DNA from: Rhizopus arrhizus
Taxonomy: Eukaryota > Mucoromycota > Mucoromycetes > Mucorales > Rhizopodaceae
Direction: 5' to 3'
NCBI GenBank assembly: GCA_024220505.1
Contig: JAKZZE010000009.1
Coordinates: forward strand, 568,001 to 632,000
DNA: 64,000 nucleotides
Of this stretch, positions 36,168 through 46,873 are shown piece by piece. Below the pieces are notes generated by a model. That model searched no databases, was not told where the DNA came from, and saw only the letters and a program-made list of their open reading frames with translations. Numbering within the stretch: the first letter of the stretch is position 1; each line of letters opens with the position of its first letter. The translations under genes and the position numbers were made by a program.

Positions 36168-37040
36168 ATGGATAGAAACCCAGTTTTACAAGGCAAGTTT
36201 AAATAGTTGGTAACAGGTTAATAATAAATGAATAGATTTACAAAGTGTGAATGAAAGGAATCTTTATGATGAAGATAATAATCATCCTCCCCCTCAATTA
36301 TTTGATAACCTTGATCTTAATACATTCTATCAACCATTAAATCAACAACAAATGTATTCTACAAATATCAACGGATTCTATCATCAACCTCAATTACACT
36401 CAATTCAACAACCACAAGATTATTTATCTATTTATCAACAACAGCAACCTAATGGAATATTACTTTCAAGACATAATAGTAACAATAGCAACAATAACAA
36501 TGGGGTCTATTCAACCTATCTTCCTATTAATTATATACCAGAGCAGCAGCAACAACAACAAAGCAAGCGTAAAATAAATGAATTTGAAGTAGTCAAAAGG
36601 AAATCAAAATCAAGAAAGAGAAAAAACAATAAAATCATTGATCCAAATGCCCCACCAAAACCTAAAAGAAAGACTGGATTAAATAAACCACTTTTGTTAA
36701 GTCCTGTTTTATCCGATCTTATGGATGGAGCCAAGGAGGTAATAACATAATAAATCATACATCAGCAAAATACAAATAATTTAAATAGCTTTCAAGACCT
36801 GAACTTGTCCAAAAGTTGTGGAAATACATTAAAGAAAATGACCTTCAAGATCCTGCAGACAGAAGATTTATTTTATGCGATGTTAAACTTAAAAAGATAT
36901 TTGAACAAGATCGTATCAATAGTTTTGCAATGAATAAAGATCTATCTGCTCATCTAACAAAGAAAGATGAAGAACCATTGCAACAAGAACAACAAGAACA
37001 GCAGCAAAATGATGTTGAATTTCTAATCAACCTTCCCTAA
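36168..37040 (+). CDS. SWIB-domain protein (Uaf30/Tri1-like)
   Basis: Three exons: 36168-36192, 36236-36738, 36789-37040; 259 aa. The first intron is of GC-AG type: AAG|GCAAGT at 36193 and AATAG at 36235. No GT donor gives an open in-phase join. The N-terminal half is Asn/Gln-rich (about 20-110). A basic stretch (KRKSKSRKRKNNK) and DPNAPPKPKRKTGLNKP lead into a SWIB/MDM2 fold at about 155-235 (PVLSDLMDG, RPELVQKLWKYIKENDLQDP, FILCDVKLKKIFEQD). In yeast, Uaf30 is part of the upstream activating factor for RNA polymerase I and Tri1 is its paralogue. A nuclear chromatin or rDNA role is likely, but which paralogue this is cannot be told. Confidence 0.82.
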
Positions 37041-37154
37041 TCCTTCCCCTCTTTTCTTTACCCTTCTTTTCCCTTATTTTAAACACACGAAAGAAAAAAA
37101 AATTAAAGCCAAAGCATCACACACGAAATGCATTTTTTTTTATGTAAATAAAAA

Positions 37155-37679
37155 TCAAGTTGGTCTTAACAAGTGATCAATTTTATAAGCAATTCCATTA
37201 ATGGCTTCAACTGAATGATTGATATCAACTTTTGCATTCTTATTTAAAACCGTTCTTTTAGATAAAAAGTGGTATCTGACTGAAATCGATTGTCCGGGTA
37301 GTAAGGTGTCCAAAGAATGAGCCTTGTTGAGCGAGTTGGGGTCAAGTTTCACATTGGGTACAATGTGATTTCTCAAAAAGGCTCCCAAATGACTACGTGT
37401 ATAAAGATCAAGTTCTTTTTTAAACGCACTGTTGACTGGACAAAAGACAGTATAGACTTGGTTGTTGTCTGTGTCTGTGTGATTAAGCAAGTTGAAGATG
37501 TCTTCTACTTGGGTTAGTGCATCCATAAAGGTAGATAAGGATGGGTCAGGAGCAAGCTTATCAAACAAGGACTGTCCTTCACTGTTTGATTTATAATCAA
37601 TCGCACTTGGTTCATATAATAACCTTTGCGCTATAACAAGTGGATATAAAATAGTCAAAAATAATAAAAATTTCAACAT
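37155..37679 (-). CDS. Secreted fasciclin (FAS1) domain protein
   Basis: Single exon, 174 aa from the ATG at 37679. It starts with a clear signal peptide (MLKFLLFLTILYPLVIAQ). One FAS1 domain follows at about residues 40-172: STFMDALTQ, VYTVFCPVNSAFKK (the first conserved box), FLRNHIVPN (the central YHxxP-like box), the H2-like LLPGQSISVRY and the end VEAINGIAYKIDHLL. FAS1 proteins are extracellular adhesion or cell-wall proteins. No transmembrane segment or GPI-like tail is evident. The in-frame upstream codons to 37757 overlap the end of the PPR gene and are rejected. The gene lies 65 bp downstream of the PPR stop on the same strand, so its promoter must be very short or inside the PPR gene. 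Confidence 0.82.
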   Translation of the reverse strand: MLKFLLFLTILYPLVIAQRLLYEPSAIDYKSNSEGQSLFDKLAPDPSLSTFMDALTQVEDIFNLLNHTDTDNNQVYTVFCPVNSAFKKELDLYTRSHLGAFLRNHIVPNVKLDPNSLNKAHSLDTLLPGQSISVRYHFLSKRTVLNKNAKVDINHSVEAINGIAYKIDHLLRPT

Positions 37680-37744
37680 GAATAAAAAAAGGGAAAAAAA
37701 AAAAAAAATTTGTTTATTGATGTAATATTTTTCTAATATTTGTA

Positions 37745-39459
37745 TTATTTCTTCCACAAGGATCTAAGGGATGATCTTACTTTATAACCAAATGTTTCCA
37801 TTTCTTCTAAAACCAAATGGAATCGAGGGTCCTTATTATAAGATAATTTTCTTGCCAACAGAGCATAACATCTTTCGGGTGGAAGAATACCGTATTCTTT
37901 CATTGTTTCAAGGTAGCTGAAGGCTTCTTCATAATTAGCTCGGTTACAAGAAAGTTCAATCATTTTTATATAAGTGTCTATATTAGGGCTAATGTTTGCC
38001 TTCTTCATCTCTTCAATCACAACCTTATCCATCTTGTCCACTCGTGCCTTAATACAAACATCTAAAATAGCATTGTATGTATCCACATCTGGTTTCACAC
38101 CCAGATTCTCTGCCTCACGATGGGTAGATATCGTACGCTCAAGGTCACCAGCATCAGCACAGGCAGCAATCACAACATTAAAAGCTGTCACGTCCACTGC
38201 CTTTTTCTCTCTTCTTAATTCTTCCAAGATGTAATAAGCTTTGTCAATCGTCTTGATGTCCTTGCTCAACTTTTCACGAAGCGCGTAAATAGCATTCATC
38301 GTAGGTGGGACACCTGAGACACGCATGATGTCAAGCACGTTAAATGCACTCTTCAAATCATCCTTGACAAGAAAGGCTTCCATCAGTGGTGTAAAATAAT
38401 GTTCCTTGTAAGGGTATCCATTTGTACTTAATTGGCGGATCACGTCTGTAGCTAATTTAGTGTCCCCCTTTTTGGCTGCCACTCGAAGTACGTGAAGACA
38501 GGTGCCTTCGTCAGGACGTAAAGAGTGTTCAGTAATTGCCTTGTTCCAGCAATGATTGACCATTTCATACTAATAGTAATCATCTCAATACTCACAACCT
38601 CATCTCTCTCGTTTTTTTTTCTTTCTTTTTTTACCTCGTCTCTACGTGTTCCAAGTCGCAAAACATCAAAGTACATGCGTGGCTCATTCTGAACAGGCAA
38701 CCCTTTTTCTTCTGCTTCTTTTAATAGATTAAAGGCCGTGTTGGAGGTCTTTGCGCGACAGGAACGGATCAAGAGAGAATAGGTAAGTAAGGTAGGTTCG
38801 ATTCCTCTCTTTTTCATGTCTTCAAGTGTTTCTAACGCAAGTTCAATGTTATTTTGTTGACCCCTTAACAAATGATAATAAGTGACACTGTTTAATTCTA
38901 TTCCTTTTTGCTGCATCTCTTCTTTCAATCGGTTCTGTAAAGCAATATTTTTATCATTTCCAAAAGCCTATACAAAAAAGGAATAAACAATGGATCTTTT
39001 ACAGTGCAATACAATATACCTCCATGATAAGATTGTAACTGTCTGTAGTAGGAGACACTCCTTCCTCCTCCATCTTTCTTAATGTCTCAGTCACATTCGT
39101 TTGATCTTTAGCTCTAGCATAGGCAGCCAGCAGGGCATTGTATGTATTCAGGTCATAACGAAGCTTTTGACTGTTTATCTCTCCAACAATATTCAATACT
39201 TTTTTTAAGACTGATTCAGGAGAGCTTTTACGAGAGCGTACAAGATTAATAAGTTGATTGTTATAGTTTGTGAGTGAAGCAGTAGGGTGAAATAAAGTGT
39301 GTTTGCCAGTTTCATTAGCTACAGTAGAACTAAAACGAGCTTTTCGCTTTTTTATCAGTGTCAAATCTTGTTTGTAAATTAACTTTTCTTACTTGATCTT
39401 TTCACCCATTGTTTATTAACCAAGGATAACCTGGTGGAAAGTAAAGTAGCTCGATTCAT
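37745..39459 (-). CDS. Pentatricopeptide repeat (PPR) protein, probably mitochondrial
   Basis: Four exons: 39393-39459, 39020-39339, 38635-38967, 37745-38569; 514 aa. The repeat pattern is plain: DLNTYNALLAAYARA, VSPTTDSYNLIMEVY, IEPTLLTYSLLIRSCRA, VDVTAFNVVIAACADAG, VKPDVDTYNAILDVC and ISPNIDTYIKMIELSC are PPR helix-A segments about 35 residues apart. The N-terminus is rich in Arg, Ser and Thr with few acids (MNRATLLSTRLSLVNKQWVK), consistent with a mitochondrial presequence. PPR proteins bind RNA and act in organelle transcript processing, stability or translation. The first intron (39340-39392, 53 nt) was placed to join the presequence in phase. The target RNA cannot be inferred. Confidence 0.85.
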
Positions 39460-40439
39460 TTTCTTTACTAATCTGTCAAAAGTAAAAAGAAGAGTGGCTA
39501 GGGGCAAAGTGAATAATTCTGGGGTGCGCAAAAAAAAAGAGAGCCAACAGCGGAGACTGATTCCTTTTTTTGTTTTTTGTTTTTTTTTTTTGTTTCATTC
39601 TCTTTCTCTCCCTTACTCGCGTTATATTTAATGGAATAAGATGTTTTGCATATGGTCATTTTATGATGTTACTGTCTGCGTTTTCCTTGTAAAAAAAAGC
39701 TTTCAGCTAAATTTGATTTACTTTATTTCCTAGATTAAAATTGAGGTTCACACTCTGATTTCCGAAAAGTCACACAACAGTCACCATGGTGAGAGTGAAG
39801 CTATAAGGTACAATTGAAAACCAAAGTCGAAAACATCCAAATTGATTCACAACGTGCTTACACTCATATAAATCAAATAATGACTAATTTATATCCAACT
39901 CTTGGCTAACTATGCTTATTTTAACAGTCTTAAAAAGCAATGCGCTTTGAGTAGAATTTACATTTTCTTCTATGAACAATTGCTTTCGCCATGTAATTCA
40001 GCCGTTGATCAACCATAGGTTTTACTAAATATGTCACCTACCCTCAAGCCTCAACGCGGATGCCGAAAACCCACAATGTAACACGATCAATCTGTTTAAA
40101 TTCGATGTCGACCTCATCATCAATGACAATGATCGTTTATTCAATACATCCACTGGTGTCATTTATTGTGTGGATACGTGGCTATAACTAGCACAAAGTA
40201 CACTGTTACCCTTGGACCGCAGATCCACAATTGTAACATAAGTAGCTAATTGGAATACTGAGATCAAATTGCTCTCCCACGTTTGCATTCATGCAATAAA
40301 GTTCAAAGTTATTTGCCAATCTCTACAACTTATGTCATAGTACATTAGCTAGCCATATCCAGAGTAGTTAACTATTTACCTTCACAAACATGACGTCGGC
40401 AAATAGTTTGGAAGATAGTGACGGTTCATGCAAACTGAG
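39460..40439. other. Intergenic; possibly the decayed end of the orphan gene to the right
   Basis: The left end holds the PPR promoter. From about 39740 the DNA is less AT-rich, like the minus-strand relic at 40440-41100, and may be its further-decayed 3' part, but no frame is convincing. Confidence 0.4.
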
Positions 40440-41100
40440 GCACAGTGTGGATTGCGATAACTGTAGCAATCTATAGATCCTATTGTAGAACAAATCCATG
40501 GCACAGATTTTGCATTTTGACCCTTGTCGTGCAGCCTGATAAGAGTTTTTTGTGTCTGCGTCTACAGATCTGTCTTATCTTTGACCAAGGTACCGCAGGT
40601 GACAGAATATTGAACGTCATTGAAGACAAGTTGGTGCAGGATCAATTTCATCTGCTTAGCCAACTTTACAAAGTCAGAAATGTCGTTCCAATTGCGCTTG
40701 AAGGATACGTTTGATTCCAAAGCGCCCAATGCAGTCATTGATTGAGTGATCTTGGCTTAGACAATCCAGTCCGGTTTGTAAACAATATCCGTCTTCTTGT
40801 TGCCATCACAGTCATTGTCTTTACTACTACTGCTGCTGCCATCGTCGGCGTCGTCGCCAACAGCTGAACCAATATCATTGTCTTCTCGACCATGCATCTT
40901 GCGTTTAATTTCCAGCAATTTTCCATTTGCCCTATTCATGCAACTATGGTATCCTGCTTCATTTCTTGTGTTTAACTCATCAATCATGCCTAAATTTGAT
41001 TTCAGATCCACAGACTGTTTCACATCCAGGTACCGGTACGTACATGACGTAAACGTGTCAATAAGATTTAGTCTTATCGTTCTGGTATAAATATTTACAA
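40440..41100 (-). pseudogene. Broken orphan gene, unrecognised family
   Basis: The minus strand is strongly protein-like from about 41100 to 40580. It includes VDLKSNLGMIDELNTRNEAG, an acidic Ser/Asp-rich spacer (DDADDGSSSSSKDND), DIVYKPDWIV, a stop codon (about 40757-40759), then in the same frame LGALESNVSFKRNWN, ISDFVKLAKQMKLILHQLV and SVTCGTLVKDKTDL, followed by a TAG. Two in-frame stops inside an otherwise coherent frame point to a recently dead gene. It has no catalytic motif or zinc pattern that I know. My impression is that similar proteins occur in many copies in Mucorales genomes, but that is memory, not shown here. Confidence 0.5.
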
Positions 41101-41464
41101 ATGAGTTTGAATAAGAATAGATTCTGATAATTGGTAACTACAGTGCATAATATGTTTCCGTTAATATCTAGACAGTTGATTACTAACATCAGTTGATACA
41201 TTTTTTTTCTTATGTCAAATCATGTCGGTCGTAACTATCTTTTGTCATCTAATCTCAGGTCCTGCTTCAACTGATATAGATAGCCTTGAAATATTTCTTT
41301 AATAAAAGTATTCGACTTTCAAACTATTATTCAGTCTTGTTGATTCTTCTTTGTCCTATTTTTTAAAACACTTCAAAACGCTTATTCTTTTAAAGGAACA
41401 TTGTTCGGATAAAACGGACATGAATTCACAATAGACGTCTTTTTCATGATTGTTAATGTTGCTA

Positions 41465-41770
41465 TAGACACAAAAAGACAAAATGAGCAGTGTAGGAGGT
41501 GTATGCGAGGAACAAGAATGATGTTGTACAAAAGCACGTATGTCTGCAGACTCTGTGGGAGAAACTCGGTACACTATGACAAGCATCATGGAGCGATTGC
41601 GAGCGACATACAATAAAATGCTTAAGGTTTGGTGAGCAGTACAAAAAGGTTGCGAGTGATGCAAGATAGCTGTAAGCAGTGCAAGAAGATGGTTTGGGAC
41701 GTACGTCTAGCAAGAGATTGTACGATCATAACAAATGGATTTTTGAATTATATTCATAACGATCCTTTTA
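41465..41770 (+). pseudogene. Cys-rich relic, possibly the zinc-ribbon end of a TnpB/Fanzor-like protein
   Basis: Plus-strand frames with stops carry three CxxC knuckles: QCRRCMRGTR, YVCRLCGRNS and DSCKQCKKMVWD, the last followed by RLARDCTIITNGF. The arrangement recalls the zinc ribbon plus RD-x-NA-x-NI end of TnpB/Fanzor proteins, which occur in Mucorales, but the key Asp/Asn pattern is not exact and no RuvC core is visible upstream. Two stops interrupt the stretch. It could equally be debris of another zinc-ribbon protein. Confidence 0.25.
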
Positions 41771-41888
41771 TTCATCCATTCATCTCTCCCGGTCTGTTTA
41801 TTCAGATTAATCCATCAACGACCATAAAAATATATTGGATCTAATGCCAAAATACCGTAAAAAATTTTTCAAGAAAGGAGGAGGGTCG

Positions 41889-41889
<1 letters not shown>

Positions 41890-41930
<41 letters not shown>
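41890..41930. repeat. Long T homopolymer (about 41)
   Basis: About 41 T in a row downstream of the Crz1-like gene. It could be the poly-A of a minus-strand retrocopy, but no such copy is recognised next to it (41931-42300). Confidence 0.7.
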
Positions 41931-41931
<1 letters not shown>

Positions 41932-42304
41932 AATAATGTCAATTTCTTGAAACAGCGAAATTTATTTGCTGAAATGATTGTATAAAAAGCGCGCTCACGA
42001 CCTGATCGATATAAGCTATAGAAAGCAATAGATTGTTTTAAAAAAAAAGAACACAAGCCATTTTTAACCAGGAACAAAAGTTGCAAGTTGACAAAGGCAC
42101 CAAGGCTTTATTTTTGATGTGAAAATGAGGATTGTAGTTATTCGTAATAATATAAAAGATACGAATTCTTTTGGTAATTGATACAAGATGTACATAAAAC
42201 TTGTTTATTTACAGATATAAATAGAATAAATATGAATAATATTACACTGACACATACAACATAAAAGGGAGGAAGGGGATGACAATCAAGTCCCTTTTTC
42301 TTTT

Positions 42305-43249
42305 CTATGGAGTACTTTCATTTTTAGTTGCACTATTGACACATCCATTTTCCACACGAAGGTGTCGATTCAAGGCATCCATTCTAGCAAATGTCTTGTT
42401 ACAATATTGGCATGCAAATGGCTTGATTCCCCAATGAAGCTTTTCATGTCGATTACGATCATGTTGACGAGCAAATTTCCTACCACAATGACTGCAAGCA
42501 AAAGGCTTTTCTGAGGTATGGGTACGCATGTGAGAGGAAAGGTTGTAGGGACGATTGAATACCTTGCCACATCCAGGATGAGGACACGCATGACTGCCGT
42601 TTTCTGTCGAATTCGATCGCGCTCTCTTTTCGCTCAGTGTTCTGCGTACCGAGACAGCTTTCTGAGCGGTTGAGATCAGATCGTGTGAGGGCTTGGGTGG
42701 TTCAGACAGCCCACGGTTTCTGGTGGTGGGGATCTTTTTGACTGCCAGGTGCTCTTCAAAAGAAGGAGAGGATGGTATGACGACCTGGTTTAACAGATCA
42801 AGTGAATGAAAGGAGCTCGTATCAAAATCGTCTGTTGTGTTCATTGAGGAAGCAGGAGAGAGTTGCATGTTGGGTGTCCAGCATAACCAATCGGTGCCTT
42901 GATGTCCTGCATTCAAGAATTCATCAAGAAATGATGGTGATGGTTGAGGTTGTTGTGTTGTTAGCTCTGATGAATGGGCTGCTATAAATCGATCGACGAG
43001 TTCTAATGGAGGAGGGGCAGTGACAGGTGTCGGCTCTGTGACTGAAATACAAGGTTGGATTTCTAAGCTTAATCTGTTATTTCTATTGGTTTGAGTGATA
43101 TTTTGAGACAAGGTTGGAACCAAAGGTGTAATCAAAGGGAAACCCGATCCTTGAGGATAAAGCTCGCTTTGAGAAAAAAAGCTTAAGAAATTAGGGTCAG
43201 TGTTTTGGTTATTGATGGATTGATAAGAATTATAACTAGAAGACCACAT
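42305..43249 (-). CDS. C2H2 zinc-finger transcription factor, Crz1-like
   Basis: Single exon, 314 aa. The C-terminal third holds three C2H2 fingers at about residues 222-303: [40 protein letters not shown] and [19 protein letters not shown]. The phrases FNRPYNLxSHx[14 protein letters not shown] and FARxDALxRH are those of Crz1, the calcineurin-activated factor of fungi. The N-terminal part is Ser/Pro/Gln-rich and contains PCISVT at about 66-71, which fits the PxIxIT calcineurin-docking pattern. In known Crz1, Ca2+-activated calcineurin dephosphorylates the protein and sends it to the nucleus. The upstream non-ATG codon at 43255 is not used. The intact frame contrasts with the decayed genes around it. 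Confidence 0.82.
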   Translation of the reverse strand: MWSSSYNSYQSINNQNTDPNFLSFFSQSELYPQGSGFPLITPLVPTLSQNITQTNRNNRLSLEIQPCISVTEPTPVTAPPPLELVDRFIAAHSSELTTQQPQPSPSFLDEFLNAGHQGTDWLCWTPNMQLSPASSMNTTDDFDTSSFHSLDLLNQVVIPSSPSFEEHLAVKKIPTTRNRGLSEPPKPSHDLISTAQKAVSVRRTLSEKRARSNSTENGSHACPHPGCGKVFNRPYNLSSHMRTHTSEKPFACSHCGRKFARQHDRNRHEKLHWGIKPFACQYCNKTFARMDALNRHLRVENGCVNSATKNESTP

Positions 43250-43362
43250 TTTCAATATTGATTGTCTTTCATTTTTCTAATTTCTCAAACGTTTTTATAC
43301 TTTTTTTTATAGAGTCATGCTTGTGTATTTTTAGCAACACAGTTTCACAAACTGTTTGTGAT

Positions 43363-43725
43363 ATGTCGTTTGCTCAGCTTTTTAAAGGTAAATGCTCTTT
43401 TCCAAACATCCATAAGACCTCACATCTAAAAATAAATGATGTTACAGAATTCATCAGTCAACAGGCAGACTGTCTCTTTTTTTATACAAGAGCCGTAAAA
43501 TTCATGTATTCTTAAAAGAGTCAAGATATGAAGACGCGTTTTGTTGGATAGGGTTTTGTTCATTAAAACATGAAAGAAATTGGGATCAAAGAGGACATGC
43601 CTATGATATTACAGTGCCTAGAAAATAGATGATGACCTGTGCTGAAGTATACGACATTCTTTACAAGGTTGGCTATAAACATCTACAAGATATAAACTCT
43701 GAAAGTGATAGGTTTAATAAATCAA
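43363..43725 (+). pseudogene. Protein-like relic, unrecognised
   Basis: From the ATG at 43363 the frame MSFAQLFKGKCSF continues to about 43512. A shift then leads to a second coherent frame (YEDAFCWIGFCSLKHERNW, GHAYDITVPRK, stop, MMTCAEVYDILYK). The pieces look like one decayed protein. The MSFAQ-type start makes me think of LINE ORF1-like proteins, but this is a guess. Confidence 0.3.
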
Positions 43726-44365
43726 TATAAATTGTATTAAACTTTATAAAAATAGTTTTAATAATGACCTTTAGACGAAATCGGCAATGGCCCTGTTCTC
43801 ATTCGTCTTGCTCTTTGTCATTTAAAAGTGGATAAGGGCTGTGCATGGGCTTGTGACAAGGAGGACTTTTTACCAAATTTGAAACAGGAAAAATCCGCAA
43901 CTGTCTTGACCGAGTCGTTTGCCTCGAGACGCATTTGGTTCTGTTGACGTATGGTTTCCTTCATCGATTGTTTGGGCTAAGCAAAAAAAAATAAGAGTAC
44001 AGTCATTCTGATAAACCAATGAAAATCGCATGGCTGTGATTGTATCTTTTTTGTTATTACTCTGGCAAAGAAATGATTGAATCGGCAAGAGGTTTAGAAG
44101 ATGCGACTGGCAATAGACATCCTGTTTTCATGTAACGCAAAGGTTTGAAAAATGCAGTTCAGCTGATGATTACTTGCAGTAAGTACATACTTTCCTTAAT
44201 TGGTTGCTGACGAATCCTTTTCTTCTAAATTTGTTTTTAAAGGTGAAAAGTTATTAATAAGACATCACTATAAACCTCTCTCATCAACCTCCCTCATACC
44301 GCTTTTTTTTCAAACACATGCATAACTGCGCTGTCAAGGAAACTTGGCTTAGTTCTAGTGAATCG

Positions 44366-44368
<3 letters not shown>
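43726..44368. other. Intergenic in the accessory zone
   Basis: No supported gene. A short plus-strand frame at about 43775-43938 (GNGPVLIRLALCHLKVDKG) is protein-like but unrecognised and may belong to the relic before it. Confidence 0.35.
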
Positions 44369-44415
<47 letters not shown>

Positions 44416-44735
44416 CCTTTCGCAGTCGGTTCCCAAAAATAGGTTTACACAGTTGCACAAAATCAAAATGTCCCTACCTCTTTTTTCTTCATTTGGTTTA
44501 CAAAAGCAGCTTATGTCAGTAGGGATGATTGAATGAAAAGTATAAGAGACATGTTGAATACAACCAACATTATGATTTCAAAAGTTATCATTACCAACAT
44601 GACTTTATCAATAAAAAAAAAAGACAAGCATTCACAGAATAACCTTGGTCAAAAACATATACAAAAAAAAAGGGGTTGTGTTGAATGCGTTTACATCTTG
44701 AAAAGTTTACTTGATTTTGAAACAAAAAGGATTTA
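44369..44735 (-). repeat. Left copy of inverted ~307-bp A-tailed repeat
   Basis: Bases 44430-44735 match 48996-49303 on the opposite strand almost base for base; I count about five substitutions and a few length changes in homopolymers. Read on the minus strand the unit begins taaatcctttttgtt, ends tatttttgggaa, and after about 15 bases is followed by a run of about 47 A (44369-44415 on the plus strand). The A tail suggests a retroposed sequence, SINE-like. I see no tRNA-like A/B boxes and no ORF that convinces. Confidence 0.8.
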
Positions 44736-44939
44736 CAGTCGTTCCACTGCCAAAATGAGGATTTTACAAAAAAAAAATACAAACTTTAAAATAAATTAGG
44801 GGGGCTTTCTAAAAAAATCATAGGTTGTTTGAAGTTAATTTCGCGGATTGCGAGCAACTGATTTCACAGATGAAAAACAGTATGCATGTATTAGGTTGGT
44901 ATGTGATTTAAGCAGTTATCAAATTGGTTTTCTGAGTGC

Positions 44940-45230
44940 TGGATTATGTTTCGAAGATGCTCAATAGGAACTTCATTTGCAGCATCAACAATTCTGTCTT
45001 AAACTGTTTCAGTATCTCGGAGCCTTTCATGTCGAACTTTACGCTTAACCAGTGCCCAGAACTGTTCAATAGGGTCGAGTTCTGGTGAATACGGAGGAAG
45101 AAAGACGCACTTGTAGTCTCTATTTCTCTCATTGAGCATATCTTCTATTTGCTTATGGATTGTTGCATTATCCATTATAAAATAGAAACCTCTCATTTGA
45201 TCATATTTGAAAATTGTTTTGAGTTCAAAA
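44940..45230 (-). pseudogene. Truncated Tc1/mariner-type DDE transposase, C-terminal piece
   Basis: The minus strand codes GFYFIMDNATIHKQIEDML, with the second catalytic Asp in the MDNAxIH motif. It then has FLPPYSPELDPIEQFWALVK, carrying the third catalytic acidic residue, and KRKVRHERL before a stop at 44999-45001. The catalytic motif order and spacing are those of Tc1/mariner/IS630 transposases. The N-terminal half, including the first catalytic Asp, is missing: the frame breaks at about 45230 where unrelated plus-strand coding-like sequence begins. It is a different copy from the transposase at 46874-48034. Confidence 0.8.
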
Positions 45231-45254
45231 CATTTAACATATTTTATGTTTTGG

Positions 45255-46650
45255 ACAATGATAGGAAAAGAGAAATGTCAACTGGAAATTGATTGTCTCG
45301 CAACTACAACGCCTTGCCGGCAATAACATTGTCAACGATACTGCCTCGTCTATTGCTTCATTGGATGCTTCCACTACCACCACCTCTTCCTCCTGTACTG
45401 TCTTGAAGCATCTGTTAACCGAATTGGGTAAGAATGCCATCAAATAAATGTTTGATCAGATGGATAAATCCAAGTGCTGGGTATTGGAAAGTAAGCGACA
45501 ATTGGCGGTCGATCAGTAATGTGAACTTGAGTTCGTGGAACAAAAGATGAGAAGATTCGCCCTGAGCTGCGAATATGCCCAGTAAGAATTCGTTAGCCGC
45601 TTGGCAATAGGGCTGTCATTTGATTTTGCTAGCCCTTACCACTCTCTTATCCTGGATTTATGCGGTCAGCATTGGCAAGATGTCTTTAAATATGAAGGGC
45701 TGGAAGAGCTGTTTACCTTTGGTAAGCTTATACTGCGATCCCAACCCAAAGAGCTGGACGACTTGCTGGATCAATTGAAAAAATTGGTAAGAATTGGGAA
45801 CAATAGATGACAAACATCCCATTCTTTATTGAACCGTGATGTAGACTTCTGCTAGTGACACGTACAAGTTTGTTCAGCGGTTGGACTATGCTGTCGAGAA
45901 AGAACAATTGAAAGTATGGCTGGCGATCCTCCTGATGCCCACAGCACCGTTGTTCATTCACGGCAAGAACAAGAATATGCTGGATCTCATGGAGACGGAC
46001 AAACTGTACCTACTCTGGGGCTTTATCAACAGTGTCTTTTGGGATTCTCACGTCCAAGCAATAAGGTAAGTGAATGCCGGCTTCTGGAAGGGAAAGCCTG
46101 AGAGTAATTCGCTTATGGCATCTATAGCAAGGAAAAGGGCAGCATGGCTAAAGCTGACGCACGGAATCGGAAGCGGCTCTTATCTGCCATGAAGGACGGT
46201 CAGATGAAGATGGCCATCGTAATGAAAGTCATGCTTCTCAGGGTTGCCAAAACCACGAATGCCCGCCTCACTGACATTCGAATCTTGAGTTACAACATCA
46301 GTGATATGACTTCAGGATTCACAGTTTTATAACTCACATACTACTTCATGTATTAGGCAACCGGGTATTTTGATGGTACTCGATGCTCCCCATGACGACG
46401 CAGAACGATTGCGGCAAATGAATGAACTGATGTGTCCATCCAGCACGAATGACTTTGTCCATTACCTGAACTCGCCATGCTGGGAGGATCCACTGTGGAA
46501 GAAGTTCTGCATGCCACTGACCATGCGCCCCGCCGCCACCTGGCCTTCCAAAACCCAACTGATAAGTCTGTGCTGCCTCCGTGTTTCATATCAACATCAC
46601 CATCGACTGCATCGTCATCATCATCATCCAAGAAACAGAAGCAATCAGCT
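45255..46650 (+). pseudogene. Broken multi-exon orphan gene, unrecognised family
   Basis: One plus-strand frame is coherent from about 45280 to 45786 but has three in-frame TAA codons (45445, 45517, 45583). It reads SQLQRLAGNNIVNDTASSIA, MDKSKCWVLESKRQLAVDQ, then FASPYHSLILDLCGQHW and ELDDLLDQLKKL. Plausible GT-AG introns follow at 45787-45848 and near 46063-46128, leading to TYKFVQRLDYAVEKEQLKVW, GKNKNMLDLMETDKLYLLWG and SMAKADARNRKRLLSAMKDG. A later block (ILMVLDAPHDDAERLRQMN) and a Ser/Lys-rich end (STASSSSSSKKQKQSA, about 46600-46650) are in different frames. The spliced layout with stops indicates a dead gene of normal host type rather than a transposon ORF. The family is unknown to me. 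Confidence 0.5.
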
Positions 46651-46873
46651 TAGTTCTTATCAGTCCGCAATTTATGCCCATTTTAATATCCTTTTTTTTT
46701 GAATTTGAATACTTTTGTTATCTCGGCTTTTGTTTGTGTATTTTGCTCCCTGTTCATAGTGACCCACCTTTCTTCGTTATTTGTCTTATTAGCATTTATT
46801 TTCGCTATAAATGTACCTTTTTGTTGACATCAAGCATCATTCAAAAAAAAAATCTTTTTTTTAGCAAGTTTCT

